35,931 bases of DNA. Source: Oscillospiraceae bacterium. GTDB lineage: Bacteria; Bacillota; Clostridia; Oscillospirales; Oscillospiraceae. The stretch spans positions 10,254 through 46,184 of the forward strand of contig WRNV01000010.1 of the NCBI GenBank assembly GCA_009776445.1, written 5' to 3'. The position numbers were made by a program, and so were the translations under genes. The notes under the pieces are model-generated. The model did not search any database. It was given only the letters and a program-made list of their open reading frames with translations, and was not told the DNA's origin. Below, piece by piece: positions 16,201 to 23,207 of the stretch. How positions within the stretch are numbered: position 1 is the first letter of the stretch; each line of letters begins with the position of its first letter.

Positions 16201-17898
16201 ACCGGTTCCTGTTCCGGTTTCGGACGCCGCCATGATGCGTTTGACAGCCGCTTCGTTTTCCACAAGCTCCGGGTCGGCGATGAATACGACGTAATGGGGC
16301 AGGTTCATCTCTTTTTGCCTACCCTCTTCAGTTCGTTCACGGATGACGCCCGACAGATAGTATAACACTTCGCCGACGCTCGTCGGTCCGTTGGCTACGA
16401 ACCTGATGGAGTTATCGTCCGACCAGACGTGCGGAAGCCACTTGGCGTATTCCCAGTCCTCTTCCGGCGGCACGATGAATACCATCTTAACGTCGGAGTA
16501 TGAGTGACTCAGGGCAATTTGTGTAGCAATTATGCGGGCAGTTTCTAAAACGACGCCCCGGTCTTCCCCAATTACGCCAATGAGTTTATGTTCTAAAAGG
16601 GAAAGGCATATAGGGACGTCGGCAAGCATCTCGTACTTTTTCTGGATAGCGTATGGGCGTTCAGCCAACTCGTCGTCCACAAGGGAAAAACGTGTTTTAG
16701 GAACTTCAATCGGGTTGAGCGCGGGAATCGTCCCTACCCCCAGGCGCGCGGTAAGGAAATCCGGATGGTTTACATTGCGTTCCCACAAGTGTCGATCTTG
16801 CGTAACCACCCAACGCATGCATTCAGTTATGTTTGGGTAACCCTCCGACAGAGCCGCGCGATTCACGGCGTGCTTTTCTGAGATCGTCCGCTCTATACGA
16901 TCCAAATACTCGCCAAAACGTTTTTGGCGCCGCTCCTCCTGCTCGCGCTCCCGTCCTCTCTGTTGGCGGGCGTTAACAAGCGCCCAAAACACGCCTATGA
17001 TCGATGCCGCCGCCGAGGTGATGATACCCATATACATAAACGGCCCGGACATGGAACTGGCATTCTGGGAAGCCAGTGTGGTAAACAAGACGCCAATGCC
17101 CATTGGCAGTATCATTGTAAGCGAAGGGCCGATTGCCATCCACAGGGGGGTATGACGCTCACTGGCGGCGTTCGGCGGCGCGTCTATCTCCACCGGCTCG
17201 TCGTCCACCCTTGGGCGCCTACGCGGACTCCGGGAATAGTATTCGTCAGCAGACGGCGGCTCAGCATCTCCGAAAGGCGCGTCGGCAGCGGTAAACTCCA
17301 CCAGCCCTGCAACCTCCCGGTTGTCCTTAGGAAAATTGACTGCCAACAAGTCGTCCAGCCAGATAACCTTCAGGTCAAACACTGATATCGTGTCGCCGAA
17401 TCTCAGGTTCTGGCGGCCATTTACCCTGCGGTCGTTGATGAAAGATCCATTGCTGCTGTGATCGACAAGCGTCGCCCCCGCAGGCGACGGTTCGATAGTC
17501 AGGTGGCGGGACGACACAAGATTGCGCGTGTTATAGCGGATCATGTTGTTCCTGTCGGATCCCAGCGTTATCGGCACGCCGGGTGCCACCCGGAATCGCT
17601 GGAACCTCGTTCGTCCAAGATCCAACGCTTCTACGAATATGACGATTTCCTCTCCGGTCTTTTTCATTTTAGCGTCGATACGCAGCCCGTCAGTCAACTT
17701 ATATGGGATGTCAAAGAGCACATCCGCGTTTGGTCGAATGCTCCATGTATCGTCGAAGATGTCCAAAGACAGGGCAGCTTCGATATTATGTTGGGTAATC
17801 TCTTTGTTGATACCAAGCGACACGGCGCGATTTTGCACACTGGGGAGAAAAATCTCCTGCATTCCGGATTTCAGGTAGATAGTCAGGACGTAACTCAT
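13243..17898 (-). CDS. essC: EssC-type T7SS FtsK/SpoIIIE ATPase with FHA domain
   Basis: This 1551-residue protein is the motor of the secretion system. Residues 1-100 resemble the EssC N-terminal beta domain, followed by an FHA domain (about 105-180: ITLGSDRNN, SSRHLTIE, DHSSNGSFIND). The FHA domain keeps the Arg/Ser/His/Asn residues needed to bind phosphothreonine, unlike many EssC FHA domains. Two membrane helices lie at about 251-275 and 286-308. Three ATPase domains follow: Walker A GTTGSGKS (722-729) with Walker B LLIIADEF (827-834); SSISGGKT (1057-1064) with IIVAIDN (1155-1161, no catalytic Glu); and GGARSGKT (1349-1356) with MIILIHDF (1438-1445). A Gly/Ser/Glu low-complexity insert lies at 561-583. 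AAGGAGG precedes the ATG. The gene follows the PP2C gene by 33 bases. Confidence 0.97.
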   Translation of the reverse strand: MSYVLTIYLKSGMQEIFLPSVQNRAVSLGINKEITQHNIEAALSLDIFDDTWSIRPNADVLFDIPYKLTDGLRIDAKMKKTGEEIVIFVEALDLGRTRFQRFRVAPGVPITLGSDRNNMIRYNTRNLVSSRHLTIEPSPAGATLVDHSSNGSFINDRRVNGRQNLRFGDTISVFDLKVIWLDDLLAVNFPKDNREVAGLVEFTAADAPFGDAEPPSADEYYSRSPRRRPRVDDEPVEIDAPPNAASERHTPLWMAIGPSLTMILPMGIGVLFTTLASQNASSMSGPFMYMGIITSAAASIIGVFWALVNARQQRGREREQEERRQKRFGEYLDRIERTISEKHAVNRAALSEGYPNITECMRWVVTQDRHLWERNVNHPDFLTARLGVGTIPALNPIEVPKTRFSLVDDELAERPYAIQKKYEMLADVPICLSLLEHKLIGVIGEDRGVVLETARIIATQIALSHSYSDVKMVFIVPPEEDWEYAKWLPHVWSDDNSIRFVANGPTSVGEVLYYLSGVIRERTEEGRQKEMNLPHYVVFIADPELVENEAAVKRIMAASETGTGTGSEAGAGSGSGSGPESRSLGFTTLLFYNRLDRLPNNCTVVLQRDKEYSGYYSLENAFPAIDKVRFDAVPAFQLAEVARLMSDIKIREAEGSGAIPQSLTFLDMYKTSDTRGIDIYRNWLENRTYESMKALIGARGGGTPVYLDIHEKYHGPHGLVAGTTGSGKSETLQTYILSLAVTYHPYEVSFILIDYKGGGMAESFNGLTHVAGIITNLGGNQTNRALASIRSEIKRRQAVFNEYKIKHIDSYIELFRADKASEPMPHLLIIADEFAELKKEQPDFVRELVSASRVGRSLGVHLILATQKPDGVVDEQIWSNTKFRICLRVAEKSDSMGMLRHPEAAYITQAGRGFFQVGNDEIYEEFQSGWSGARYEPDVLYSDEKSGEVTMINLIGHPSVLSVKAKKKSTDSEEKVIQLDAVVKYIHQVAEQRGIKPISNVWLPPLPKVIYLEDLPYAEQEANDLSVPIGLLDDPVSQEQRTVSLSFTKSNHVLVASSISGGKTTFLQTVLYGLVTGKTPDQVNIYIADYGSRTLGVFSALPHVGGVVFDDDQDRSDKLVALIMKELVRRKLYLSSKGIGTFREYAKLYNDLPAIIVAIDNLPAFMENNQKQEDNILQLAREAASYGIYLFVTCTNFSDVRSRLRQNIRFGIGIQLPDKFDYDEVVGVRGEITAEDGCPGRGLIKMESENQKDPRSLEFQTALCLKAEDTALINAALAERFKQIASEWEGELAPRIPQVPEDLSYESYIGYPETRQALRSGLLPLGYDVKEAQLVAIRPEDMFCYIVSGGARSGKTNAMQLLALESAICGYDVCVIDTGGQLSSWSSSNGFTCLITADQIYDWFSETLVPEFKRRNQKIQAAGGRKFSAQALSEDKQMIILIHDFGGFLSTVYSDTRDMYSFMESVVKMGNNHKITLIAAITRDDTTSHGMRPVYTGFASWKEGVHLGGQVDSQRIFDFEMSASERMKKHPAGHGHTIMGGKTIAVAMPLV

Positions 17899-17931
17899 AG
17901 GTGGATGCCTCCTTAAATTTGGGTAATATAG

Positions 17932-18711
17932 TCAACATATTCGGAGCGTCATAACCGTAATATTGTCGTCCGCGCCACGCTTTAGCGCCAGCGCCGTCAA
18001 CGCTCGGCAGATATCGGCGCAGCCCTGCCCTTTTGAAATTTCCCCGTCCATTTCGGACGCGCTCATCATGTTAGATAATCCGTCGCTGCATATGAGAAAA
18101 ACATCGCCTCGCTTTATACGCGTAGCCTTCGAGATGTCCGGCGTCCTTCCCTCCTGACTGTGCGCTCCAACGTAACGGCGAAGCGTGTTCCGGGATCTGT
18201 GCGTCTCAGCCTCCTGAGGAGTAAGAATACCTTGCTTGAGATACCACACCGCTTGCGAATGGTCTTCTGTTACTTGAACAAGCGGTATCGCTCCGCGTTT
18301 AAAATATACCCGGCTATCCCCTAAATTGGCTGTTACAGCTAGCGCGCCGTCTAGATACACAGCCGCTAACGTACAACCGGAGGAGTGCGCCCCACTACAT
18401 TGATATTGAAGATCTGAACTTATTTCATCTATGTATTTTCTGAGGGCATTAGGTATGGCTCGAAATCCGGTATCTAACAGCCTATCCATATTGGAAACCG
18501 CCAGTAACGATGCCAGTTCTCCCTGGTCGAGTCCTCCCATCCCGTCGCAAACCGCGTACATTTGGCGTTTGTCCTCATATACACCCTTGAATAACCCGCC
18601 TACATTACGCTCCTCGGCACGCATGTACACGCCGCGCATGTAGAAGTTATCCTCATTGTTTTCCCTGATATATCCGGGGTGCGATCGAACCGCTGCTTCA
18701 ATACGCGGCAT
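17932..18711 (-). CDS. PP2C-family Ser/Thr protein phosphatase
   Basis: This 259-residue cytosolic phosphatase has all main PP2C motifs: RENNEDNF (16-23, metal Asp21), CDGMGGLDQGE (55-65, Asp56), GDSRVYF (131-137), LICSDGLSNMM (207-216, Asp210) and GADDNITVM (246-254, Asp249). It is the expected antagonist of the kinase in this cluster, removing phosphate from Ser/Thr on FHA ligands. An inserted loop (RAEERNVGGLFKGVYEDKRQ, 31-50) lies between the first two motifs. Its start overlaps the end of the FHA gene by 14 bases, so the two are translationally coupled. No ribosome site stronger than AGAAAAA is visible, which fits coupling. Confidence 0.95.
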   Translation of the reverse strand: MPRIEAAVRSHPGYIRENNEDNFYMRGVYMRAEERNVGGLFKGVYEDKRQMYAVCDGMGGLDQGELASLLAVSNMDRLLDTGFRAIPNALRKYIDEISSDLQYQCSGAHSSGCTLAAVYLDGALAVTANLGDSRVYFKRGAIPLVQVTEDHSQAVWYLKQGILTPQEAETHRSRNTLRRYVGAHSQEGRTPDISKATRIKRGDVFLICSDGLSNMMSASEMDGEISKGQGCADICRALTALALKRGADDNITVMTLRIC

Positions 18712-19339
18712 TTTTTCTAATATCGATCAGCACAAGCTGCACTTTTCCGAGGCTTAGTGAATCCCCCGGTTTGAGAGGGCGCGTATCTTCCAGCCTCACG
18801 CCGTTTAGCATTGTGATGTTCGAATTTGATCTATTGCTTACGAATACGTTGTCTGGTCCGGCGATTAAGACGCAATGCAACCCGGATACCGTGGCGTTGT
18901 CGATTTGCAATCCTCTGGATGGAGACCTGCCGACAGGGAATTCCCCATTGACAATGATCTCATAACTCCGTTCGCCGTTTGGCGACATTTCTCTTATGTA
19001 TACGCGATATCCGTTATTTTGCGCTGAACCGCCGTCTCCAGGCGCCGCAAAGGATTGTGGCGAAGCTGAGAACAGCGGTTCAGTATGCCCTCCCTGCTGA
19101 ACTGGGACGACGGGAGGTACCCAGGCTTGGGGTGCCTGGGCCTGGTAAGGATAGCCACCCGCTTCCCACACGGGGGGAACAGGCGGTTTGTCATACAACC
19201 CGGATTTTTCTTTTTTATCGGGCTTGTTTTTTGACGCGCGGCCTCTTAGTATCTGTAGTATCAGCGTGATTACTGAAAGAACCAGCGATAAGGATACCGC
19301 CGCTATTAGAATCCATGCCATAAGATCGCTTCCAAACAT
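18698..19339 (-). CDS. Membrane-anchored FHA-domain protein, first gene of the T7SS cluster
   Basis: This 213-residue protein has one N-terminal membrane helix (about 7-32), a Lys-rich stretch, a Pro/Gln/Ala-rich flexible linker (about 50-105), and a C-terminal FHA domain (about 112-208: FPVGRSPSRGLQID, VSGLHCVLI, NRSNSNITMLNG). It should bind phosphothreonine on the cytosolic side of the membrane. Targets could be the kinase's own activation-segment insert or EssC partners. TATAAGGAG lies 10 bases before the ATG. A promoter with a perfect TTGACA lies directly upstream, so this is the head of the minus-strand operon. Confidence 0.92.
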   Translation of the reverse strand: MFGSDLMAWILIAAVSLSLVLSVITLILQILRGRASKNKPDKKEKSGLYDKPPVPPVWEAGGYPYQAQAPQAWVPPVVPVQQGGHTEPLFSASPQSFAAPGDGGSAQNNGYRVYIREMSPNGERSYEIIVNGEFPVGRSPSRGLQIDNATVSGLHCVLIAGPDNVFVSNRSNSNITMLNGVRLEDTRPLKPGDSLSLGKVQLVLIDIRKNAAY

Positions 19340-19364
19340 AAGCCGCTATCTCCTTATAGAATTG

Positions 19365-19393
19365 TTATCAGTAAAGCACAACTGTGTTATAAT
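19365..19393 (+). promoter_or_regulatory. SigA-type promoter for the PMT gene
   Basis: TTATCA (19365-19370), a 17-base spacer and a perfect TATAAT (19388-19393) lie about 70 bases before the mannosyltransferase start. It overlaps the divergent T7SS promoter, so the two may compete for RNA polymerase. Confidence 0.55.
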
Positions 19394-19398
19394 GTCAA
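19370..19398 (-). promoter_or_regulatory. SigA-type promoter for the T7SS operon
   Basis: On the minus strand a perfect TTGACA (19398-19393), a 17-base spacer and TTTACT (19375-19370) sit about 30 bases before the ATG of the first cluster gene. The -10 is only fair (4 of 6), which leaves room for activator control, perhaps by the LytTR protein. Confidence 0.6.
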
Positions 19399-19464
19399 TG
19401 AATTGTTAATTATTTTTGATAATTTCTCTATAAAAAAGAAACTGTTCAGAGGGTGGTAACTATA

Positions 19465-21177
19465 ATGAAGAATATTATAATTCAAGTATGGACATTCATC
19501 AAAGCGCGCGCCCAGGACATACTACTGTGTGGAGTATTAGTAGCAGTTTTCGCCGTTGCCGCGTTCCTGAAATTAGGCGACACGGACTACCCGCGCACAG
19601 CGTATATCGCGGACGGCGAGCAAGTTTTGATCGACTTCGGGCGTCCTGTACAATTGCAGTATGTAGCGTACATCAACGGCGGAAACCCAGAAACTGGATT
19701 TAGGATTTCCGCTTGGGGCGGCGAGGGACCTGCCTCATTAAGCCTCGAAGAGATGAACATGAGTAGGTTTGTTTGGCTGGCATTCTGGTTCAGGGTCGAA
19801 ACAAGGTATATTGTGCTGGAGCCTACCGAGACAAACGTCTCCATACTTGAAATGGGATTTTTCAGCGATAAGGGATTCATTGAGCCTGTCGCCTACTCAA
19901 ACGGCGCAGAGCTTTTATTCGACGAACCACACCTCGTTCCAAAAGAAGACCCGTCCAATTTCAACAGTATTATATTTGATGAAGAGCTATACGCCGTAAC
20001 AGCTTATGAGTTTATTCATGGCATCACGCCGATCGAATGGACGCATCCGCCCTTGGGCAAAAACCTTATAGCACTAGGAATAAACGCACTTGGGATGACG
20101 CCCCTCGGTTGGCGGTTCATATGCGCGCTGTTGAGCATCCTTATGATCATCCCGATCTATGCGCTTGGTAAGCGCATGTTCGGATCGCCGCTGCTCGGTT
20201 TCGTTGCCGCGTTCGGCTTCACTTTCGACTTCATGCATTTAGCCCAGTCTCGAGTAGCGAACATAGACACGTTCCTGGTAACGTTTATCGTCTGCATGTT
20301 CTTATTTATGAACGAATACATGAGGGCAAAACCCGAAAACAGGCTATCGCCGAAATCGCTGACGTATCTGGCTCTATCAGGAGTATTTATGGGCCTTGGG
20401 ATATCTGTCAAGTGGTCCGCCTTATTCGCCGGGCTTGGTCTGGGCGTTTTATTTGCGATGGCGTGGGTTGACTCCCGGGAGTTTTACGCGAAACCCAAGA
20501 ACAAAGAATCCTTCACAAAGGATTTCTCAAAAACGCTAAAATGGTGCGTTTTGTTTTTCATTGTCGTACCTATGGCTATTTACTGCATAAGCTATATCCC
20601 CTTCGCGCGCGCCCAAGGCCTTCGCTGGCCCGGCGGCATTATCCAAGAGCAAGTGGACATGTTCAACTACCACAGATATATTGCGGAAGATACGGCTTTC
20701 ATGTCCAGTTGGTGGACATGGCCGCTGGATTTGGAGTCGCTTGTCATCTACAGTCGCTTGGACGAGCAGGGCGGATTATATCGTGGTATCAACACTTTTG
20801 GCAACCCGGTACTTTGGTGGAGCGGGTTTTTGGCGCTCATTTGGGTCGCCAAACGCTGGATTTCCGACAACGATAAAACGGCGCGGTTTTTATTCGTCGC
20901 CTGGATAGTCCAGATATTCCCATGGGCGTTTATTTCCCGTTCAAGCTATATTTACCATTATTATCCATGCGTGCCGTTTTTGTCGTTAATGGTCGCCTAT
21001 TTCATCAAGACGCAGCAGGAGCGGCGTCAAATTTGGTACGCAGTGAGTTTTTGCGCGCTCGCCTTTATCCTTTTTGTTGTGTTCTACCCCGTGATCAGCG
21101 GAGCGTTTCCGATAAGTAGTGGTTACCAAACATGGCTGGAATGGCTACCTGGCTGGGATTTCATAGCAAAACAGTAA
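19465..21177 (+). CDS. GT39/PMT-family membrane glycosyltransferase with inserted external domain
   Basis: This 570-residue multi-pass protein has the GT39 signature in the first outside loop, FDEELYAVTAYEFIHG then EWTHPPLGKNLIALGI. The acidic DE pair is catalytic in this family, which moves mannose (or another sugar) from a polyprenyl phosphate to exported proteins. Many further membrane helices follow. Oddly, about 130 residues lie between helix 1 (about 17-37) and the DE motif. They form a beta-rich domain (VLIDFGRPVQLQYVAYINGG; RYIVLEPTETNVSILEMGFF) resembling a discoidin fold, which could bind glycan or protein substrate. AGAGGGTGG lies 8 bases before ATG 19465; an earlier GTG (19453) falls inside that site. 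It is divergent from the T7SS cluster. No terminator is evident after it. Confidence 0.85.
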   Translation: MKNIIIQVWTFIKARAQDILLCGVLVAVFAVAAFLKLGDTDYPRTAYIADGEQVLIDFGRPVQLQYVAYINGGNPETGFRISAWGGEGPASLSLEEMNMSRFVWLAFWFRVETRYIVLEPTETNVSILEMGFFSDKGFIEPVAYSNGAELLFDEPHLVPKEDPSNFNSIIFDEELYAVTAYEFIHGITPIEWTHPPLGKNLIALGINALGMTPLGWRFICALLSILMIIPIYALGKRMFGSPLLGFVAAFGFTFDFMHLAQSRVANIDTFLVTFIVCMFLFMNEYMRAKPENRLSPKSLTYLALSGVFMGLGISVKWSALFAGLGLGVLFAMAWVDSREFYAKPKNKESFTKDFSKTLKWCVLFFIVVPMAIYCISYIPFARAQGLRWPGGIIQEQVDMFNYHRYIAEDTAFMSSWWTWPLDLESLVIYSRLDEQGGLYRGINTFGNPVLWWSGFLALIWVAKRWISDNDKTARFLFVAWIVQIFPWAFISRSSYIYHYYPCVPFLSLMVAYFIKTQQERRQIWYAVSFCALAFILFVVFYPVISGAFPISSGYQTWLEWLPGWDFIAKQ

Positions 21178-21543
21178 TAGGTGTAATGGCAGCTGTTTGT
21201 AAAAGCTTGTTTCATGTTATCTTTATAACTGTTGCCAGGATACATTGTTCACAGCATCAGGAGGATACGGTCTCGTCGGAGACGGCGCGTGAGTTTTGGC
21301 AAATAATACCAGTTTTCACCATAGCAATCGCGCATTAGCTTAGACAATTCCTCTATTTCCGGTTGGTAGTGAGCAGCGTTGTCGCCAATACCGCTTTAAT
21401 GCGTATAAGCGAACGAGTATTGCTTAGAGGCTTTGTGTCAGGATATAATTATTACGAACTTTATGCAACAGAAAAGCTGGAGCGAGCGAAAATCTGTTAC
21501 ATGAGCTTAATATTCCAATGATCTAAGTTAGGAGATGATCGAT
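21178..21543. other. Gene-poor stretch with decayed coding traces
   Basis: These 366 bases hold no intact gene, tRNA or clear terminator. Two coding-like traces overlap on opposite strands: a minus-strand fragment (21249-21395) and a plus-strand frame of about 60 codons (about 21341-21523), whose latter half reads like protein (GYNYYELYATEKLERAK). Neither has a ribosome site. Base composition appears AT-richer than the T7SS cluster. It marks the left edge of the accessory stretch. Confidence 0.5.
21249..21395 (-). pseudogene. Possible decayed gene fragment
   Basis: This minus-strand frame of 48 codons, bounded by stops and without a start codon or ribosome site, reads AAHYQPEIEELSKLMRD, then ENWYYLPKL and an Arg-rich end. 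Its composition looks like genuine protein (a helix with heptad spacing followed by aromatic residues), so it may be the relic of a deleted gene. I do not recognise the parent family. Confidence 0.3.
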
Positions 21544-21738
21544 ATGAAAAAAGCAATAATTATAATTACCATATGCATGACGTCTGTGCTAATCTTTTCC
21601 TCATGCGGAAAACGCAATGCGGAAAAGCTAGAACAAGCACAACAGGATGCGGAAAAAATATCAGCGTTAGAGAGTGCCTACACAAAACTGACAGAAGATA
21701 CTATCATTCTAAATTCAAGAAGGTATAACCGTGTTTGA
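21544..21738 (+). CDS. Short lipoprotein (possibly the 5' part of a frameshifted gene)
   Basis: This 64-residue protein has a lipoprotein signal (MKKAIIIITICMTSVLIFSSC, lipobox FSSC at about 15-18) followed by a Lys/Glu/Gln-rich helix (EKLEQAQQDAEKISALESAYTKL). GGAG lies 9 bases before ATG 21544; an ATG at 21535 abuts the ribosome site and is unlikely. The frame stops at 21738, while a second frame with similar helical composition takes over at 21735. The short length and overlap suggest one original lipoprotein split by a frameshift. The function is unknown. Confidence 0.6.
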   Translation: MKKAIIIITICMTSVLIFSSCGKRNAEKLEQAQQDAEKISALESAYTKLTEDTIILNSRRYNRV

Positions 21739-22004
21739 TCAAGGAGTATTTCAAGGAAACAAAGAATTATTCCGAAATGGAGGAACGTGGCAAGATCATG
21801 GGTAATAAAATAGAGATCCTCACTGAAACAATCGAAGAAGGTTTGTCAAAGTTAGGCAACTCGTTTATAGATAATAGCGATTCCTTTATTCCAAGTTGGG
21901 AAGAACGTGATATATACATGGAGTGGTACGAATTGCTGTACGGTGTATACAGGGAAGAAGTAAGCAAAATTAAAGAAGCTGTTGACGCATCCAATGCCAA
22001 CTAA
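21735..22004 (+). CDS. Small hypothetical helical protein, possible 3' part of the preceding lipoprotein
   Basis: This frame overlaps the previous stop by four bases, in another phase. It can start only at TTG 21735 without a well-placed ribosome site, or at internal ATGs (21777, 21798) with poor sites. It encodes an acidic helical protein (KNYSEMEERGKIMGNKIEIL; WEERDIYMEWYELLYGVYREE). The most economical reading is that it continues the lipoprotein after a frameshift, giving about 150 residues in total. If the overlap is real, it could be a coupled second gene. It ends 25 bases before the nuclease gene. Confidence 0.45.
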   Translation: MIKEYFKETKNYSEMEERGKIMGNKIEILTETIEEGLSKLGNSFIDNSDSFIPSWEERDIYMEWYELLYGVYREEVSKIKEAVDASNAN

Positions 22005-22028
22005 AACTAAAAATAAGGAAACAAAATA

Positions 22029-23096
22029 ATGGATAACGGATTAGCTGTATATAGCTCATTCATAAGAGAAATAAAAGACCTTATTTATCGCCGTCAGTAC
22101 GTAGCGATGAAAAAGGTCAACTCAGAATTGATGCTACTATATTGGGAAATTGGAGAAGAAATAAATCGCAAGCAGTGCGAACAGGGATGGGGTAAATCCG
22201 TTGTAGAAATCTTATCAAAAGAACTTCAAAAGGAGTTTCCTGGTATAAGGGGTTTTTCAACTACAAATCTTTGGAGAATGAGAAATTTTTATCTTGATTA
22301 TTCGAAAACTTCAAATCTCCCACCGTCAGTGGGAGAAATGCAAAAATCAAATCTCCCACCATTAGTGGGAGAAATAGGTTGGTCACATAATTACGCAATA
22401 ATCGAAAAATGCAAAGACCCTGTTGAGCGCGAGTTCTATATCAAAATGACAAAGCGGTTCGGTTGGACAAAAGACGTACTGATTAACAACATTGAAAACC
22501 GGGCGTATGAAAAATATCTTACTAATCAAACCAACTTTGACGAAACCGTACCCGAAAAATATAGGCGTCAAGCGAAGCTCGCTGTAAAGGACGAATACAA
22601 TTTTGATTTCATCGAAATGGGTGTTGAACATAGCGAAGCGGAGCTAGGGGCGGGTATAATGAAAAATATCCGTGCGTTTTTAGATGAAATGGGAGGTTAT
22701 TTTACTCTTGTTCGCGACCAATATCACCTTGATGTAGATGACGATGATAGCTATATTGATTTGCTTCTATATCACAGACGATTGCGCTGTCTTATAGCGA
22801 TTGAACTTAAAATTGGCGACTTCAAGCCGGAGTATGCGGGCAAAATACAATATTACTTATCCGCACTTGATGAGACAGTGAAGTTGCCAGACGAAAATCC
22901 GTCAATCGGAATTATAATCTGCAAAAGCAAGAAGCGCACAAGGGTTGAATACACTTTGAGAAAATCAAACGCGCCCATTGGCGTGGCGACATATTCATAT
23001 CACGACAACCTGCCGGATGATATGCGCGGTCTGCTACCGTCGCCTGATGAGATAGCGAATATTGTCGCGGGGATTGACGGAGAAGTGCAATTATAA
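22029..23096 (+). CDS. YhcG/DUF1016-type PDDEXK nuclease
   Basis: This 355-residue protein has the DUF1016 N-terminal helical domain (about 8-155: LLYWEIGEEINRKQ, FPGIRGFSTTNLWRMRNFY, then WSHNYAIIEKCKDP) and a C-terminal PDDEXK nuclease domain. The active site can be read as Asp244 in SYIDLLLYHR and Glu259-Leu-Lys261 in AIELKIG. The family is linked to mobile elements, restriction systems and DNA repair. Residues 96-114 carry an in-frame 12-residue duplication (SNLPPSVGEMQK then SNLPPLVGEIGW) made by a 36-base repeat, in the variable linker before the WSHN motif. AAGGAA precedes ATG 22029 by about 7 bases. The gene is AT-richer than its neighbours, which fits transfer. Confidence 0.9.
   Translation: MDNGLAVYSSFIREIKDLIYRRQYVAMKKVNSELMLLYWEIGEEINRKQCEQGWGKSVVEILSKELQKEFPGIRGFSTTNLWRMRNFYLDYSKTSNLPPSVGEMQKSNLPPLVGEIGWSHNYAIIEKCKDPVEREFYIKMTKRFGWTKDVLINNIENRAYEKYLTNQTNFDETVPEKYRRQAKLAVKDEYNFDFIEMGVEHSEAELGAGIMKNIRAFLDEMGGYFTLVRDQYHLDVDDDDSYIDLLLYHRRLRCLIAIELKIGDFKPEYAGKIQYYLSALDETVKLPDENPSIGIIICKSKKRTRVEYTLRKSNAPIGVATYSYHDNLPDDMRGLLPSPDEIANIVAGIDGEVQL
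22311..22375 (+). repeat. Two 29-bp hairpin-forming repeats inside the nuclease gene
   Basis: TCAAATCTCCCACC-nnnn-GTGGGAGAAAT occurs at 22311-22339 and 22347-22375. The copies differ in three loop bases and lie 36 bases apart, keeping frame. Each copy folds as a hairpin (TCTCCCAC with GTGGGAGA), so this is a small palindromic repeat unit that has spread within a coding region. Confidence 0.85.
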
Positions 23097-23121
23097 TTGA
23101 TAAGATGAGGTGTCTGCGATT

Positions 23122-23175
23122 ATGACCGATACGCAGCAACGCGCGGCCGCTAAAAATTTGTTTACTTCTCGCTAA
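23122..23175 (+). pseudogene. Possible remnant of a restriction-modification gene start
   Basis: This 17-codon frame reads MTDTQQRAAAK, then NLFTSR and stop. The first eleven residues look like the conserved start of large class I DNA methyltransferase / type IIG proteins (pattern M-T-x-T-Q-Q-R-x-A-A-K); the similarity ends abruptly after Lys11. This suggests a deletion that removed the rest of the gene. Its TAA overlaps the upstream ATG of the next gene. Identification rests on a short match and is tentative. Confidence 0.3.
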
Positions 23176-23207
23176 TGGCAACCAAGAAAGAAAGAAGGCT
23201 TTGTATT

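Noticed and set aside
19437..19456. AACTGTTCAGAGGG resembling the MITE terminal repeat
   Set aside because: Only about a dozen bases match, there is no partner inverted copy nearby, and part of it serves as the ribosome site of the PMT gene.
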